This document shows, one piece after another, positions 5,251-5,369 of a stretch of 5,369 bases of DNA (position 1 is the first letter of the stretch; each line of letters starts with the position of its first letter). Where the stretch lies: positions 1 through 5,369 of the forward strand of contig WFQS01000725.1 in NCBI GenBank assembly GCA_015486915.1, given 5' to 3'. A program made the translations under genes and the position numbers. This stretch comes from Desulfobacteraceae bacterium. GTDB lineage: Bacteria; Desulfobacterota; Desulfobacteria; Desulfobacterales; Desulfobacteraceae. Below the pieces are notes generated by a model, which was given only the letters and a program-made list of their open reading frames with translations, was not told the DNA's origin and made no database searches.

Positions 5251-5369
5251 ATGACCAAGAAATTAAATAGCACATTAATCCAAATTATGCACCCAGTTTG
5301 TTGTGGTTTGGATGTTCATAAAGATAAAATTTCCGCTTGTTTGATTACAGTGGATGATGCAGGTGTTGA
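5251..5369 (+). CDS. IS110-family transposase, N-terminal fragment (runs off the window)
   Basis: Thirty-nine codons plus two bases are present before the window ends, with no stop. The motif CCGLDVHKDKISACL (residues 17-31) is the signature of the N-terminal RuvC-like DEDD domain of IS110-family recombinases; D21 is expected to be the first catalytic acidic residue. The family normally has a protein of about 300-400 residues, with a C-terminal Transposase_20 domain carrying a catalytic serine, which would lie beyond the window. These enzymes recombine donor and target DNA guided by a structured RNA from the element's own non-coding end. The strong GGAGG ribosome site and clean frame suggest an intact start; whether the gene is whole cannot be known here. 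Confidence 0.85.
   Translation, partial: MTKKLNSTLIQIMHPVCCGLDVHKDKISACLITVDDAGV

Larger units (their letters stand above)
5135..5369 (+). mobile_element. left part of an IS110-family insertion sequence (continues past the window)
   Basis: The element is recognised from its transposase start at 5251. The left boundary is a guess: it is set where similarity to direct repeat B stops, about 115 bp before the gene. IS110 elements lack ordinary terminal inverted repeats and usually make no target duplication, so the end cannot be seen directly. The upstream non-coding stretch has a tight hairpin (TGTCC 5148-5152, GGACA 5156-5160, loop TTC), the self-complementary TTTTTCGAAAAA (5185-5196) and a GGTCA/TGACC pair (5197-5201, 5223-5227). 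In one IS110 subgroup such a left end encodes the bridge RNA; in the IS1111 subgroup the RNA lies at the other end. Which applies cannot be decided here. Confidence 0.55.

Overview
This AT-rich window reads as a chromosomal segment of a Gram-negative bacterium. By gene style and by a family of long interspersed palindromes it most resembles the Desulfobacterota (Desulfobacteraceae-like sulfate reducers). That placement is an inference; no rRNA or other taxonomic marker is present.

Left part (1-2566), minus strand: lepA, the translation factor EF-4, is complete at 601 codons and starts at TTG. After a 138-bp gap comes a small exported protein of the chalcone-isomerase-like family. They share a direction and could be co-transcribed, although no functional link is known. 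A 428-bp AT-rich divergent spacer (2567-2994) follows, holding candidate promoters and a small GC-rich hairpin.

Middle (2995-3924), plus strand: a two-domain response regulator, REC-GGDEF, with all key phosphorylation, catalytic and inhibitory-site residues present. It is predicted to be a phosphorylation-controlled diguanylate cyclase making c-di-GMP. It converges on a CMP-sugar synthetase of the acylneuraminate cytidylyltransferase family (4020-4751, minus), which would activate a nonulosonic acid for surface glycans or flagellin. No other genes of such a pathway are in view.

Right part (4752-5369) is the most unusual. A ~38-bp imperfect palindrome occurs twice in the same orientation, once on each side of the CMP-sugar synthetase gene (3951-3988 and 4801-4837). 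Next to the second copy lies a ~160-bp nested palindrome (4905-5066), bracketed by a diverged ~44-bp direct repeat (4858-4901 and 5091-5134). Just past that begins an IS110-family transposase (5251 to the window end, truncated by the edge). IS110 elements are RNA-guided (bridge/seekRNA) and often choose palindromic repeats as targets, so the repeat cluster beside this element deserves attention. An open frame runs through the palindrome on the minus strand, but it looks like translated repeat rather than a gene.
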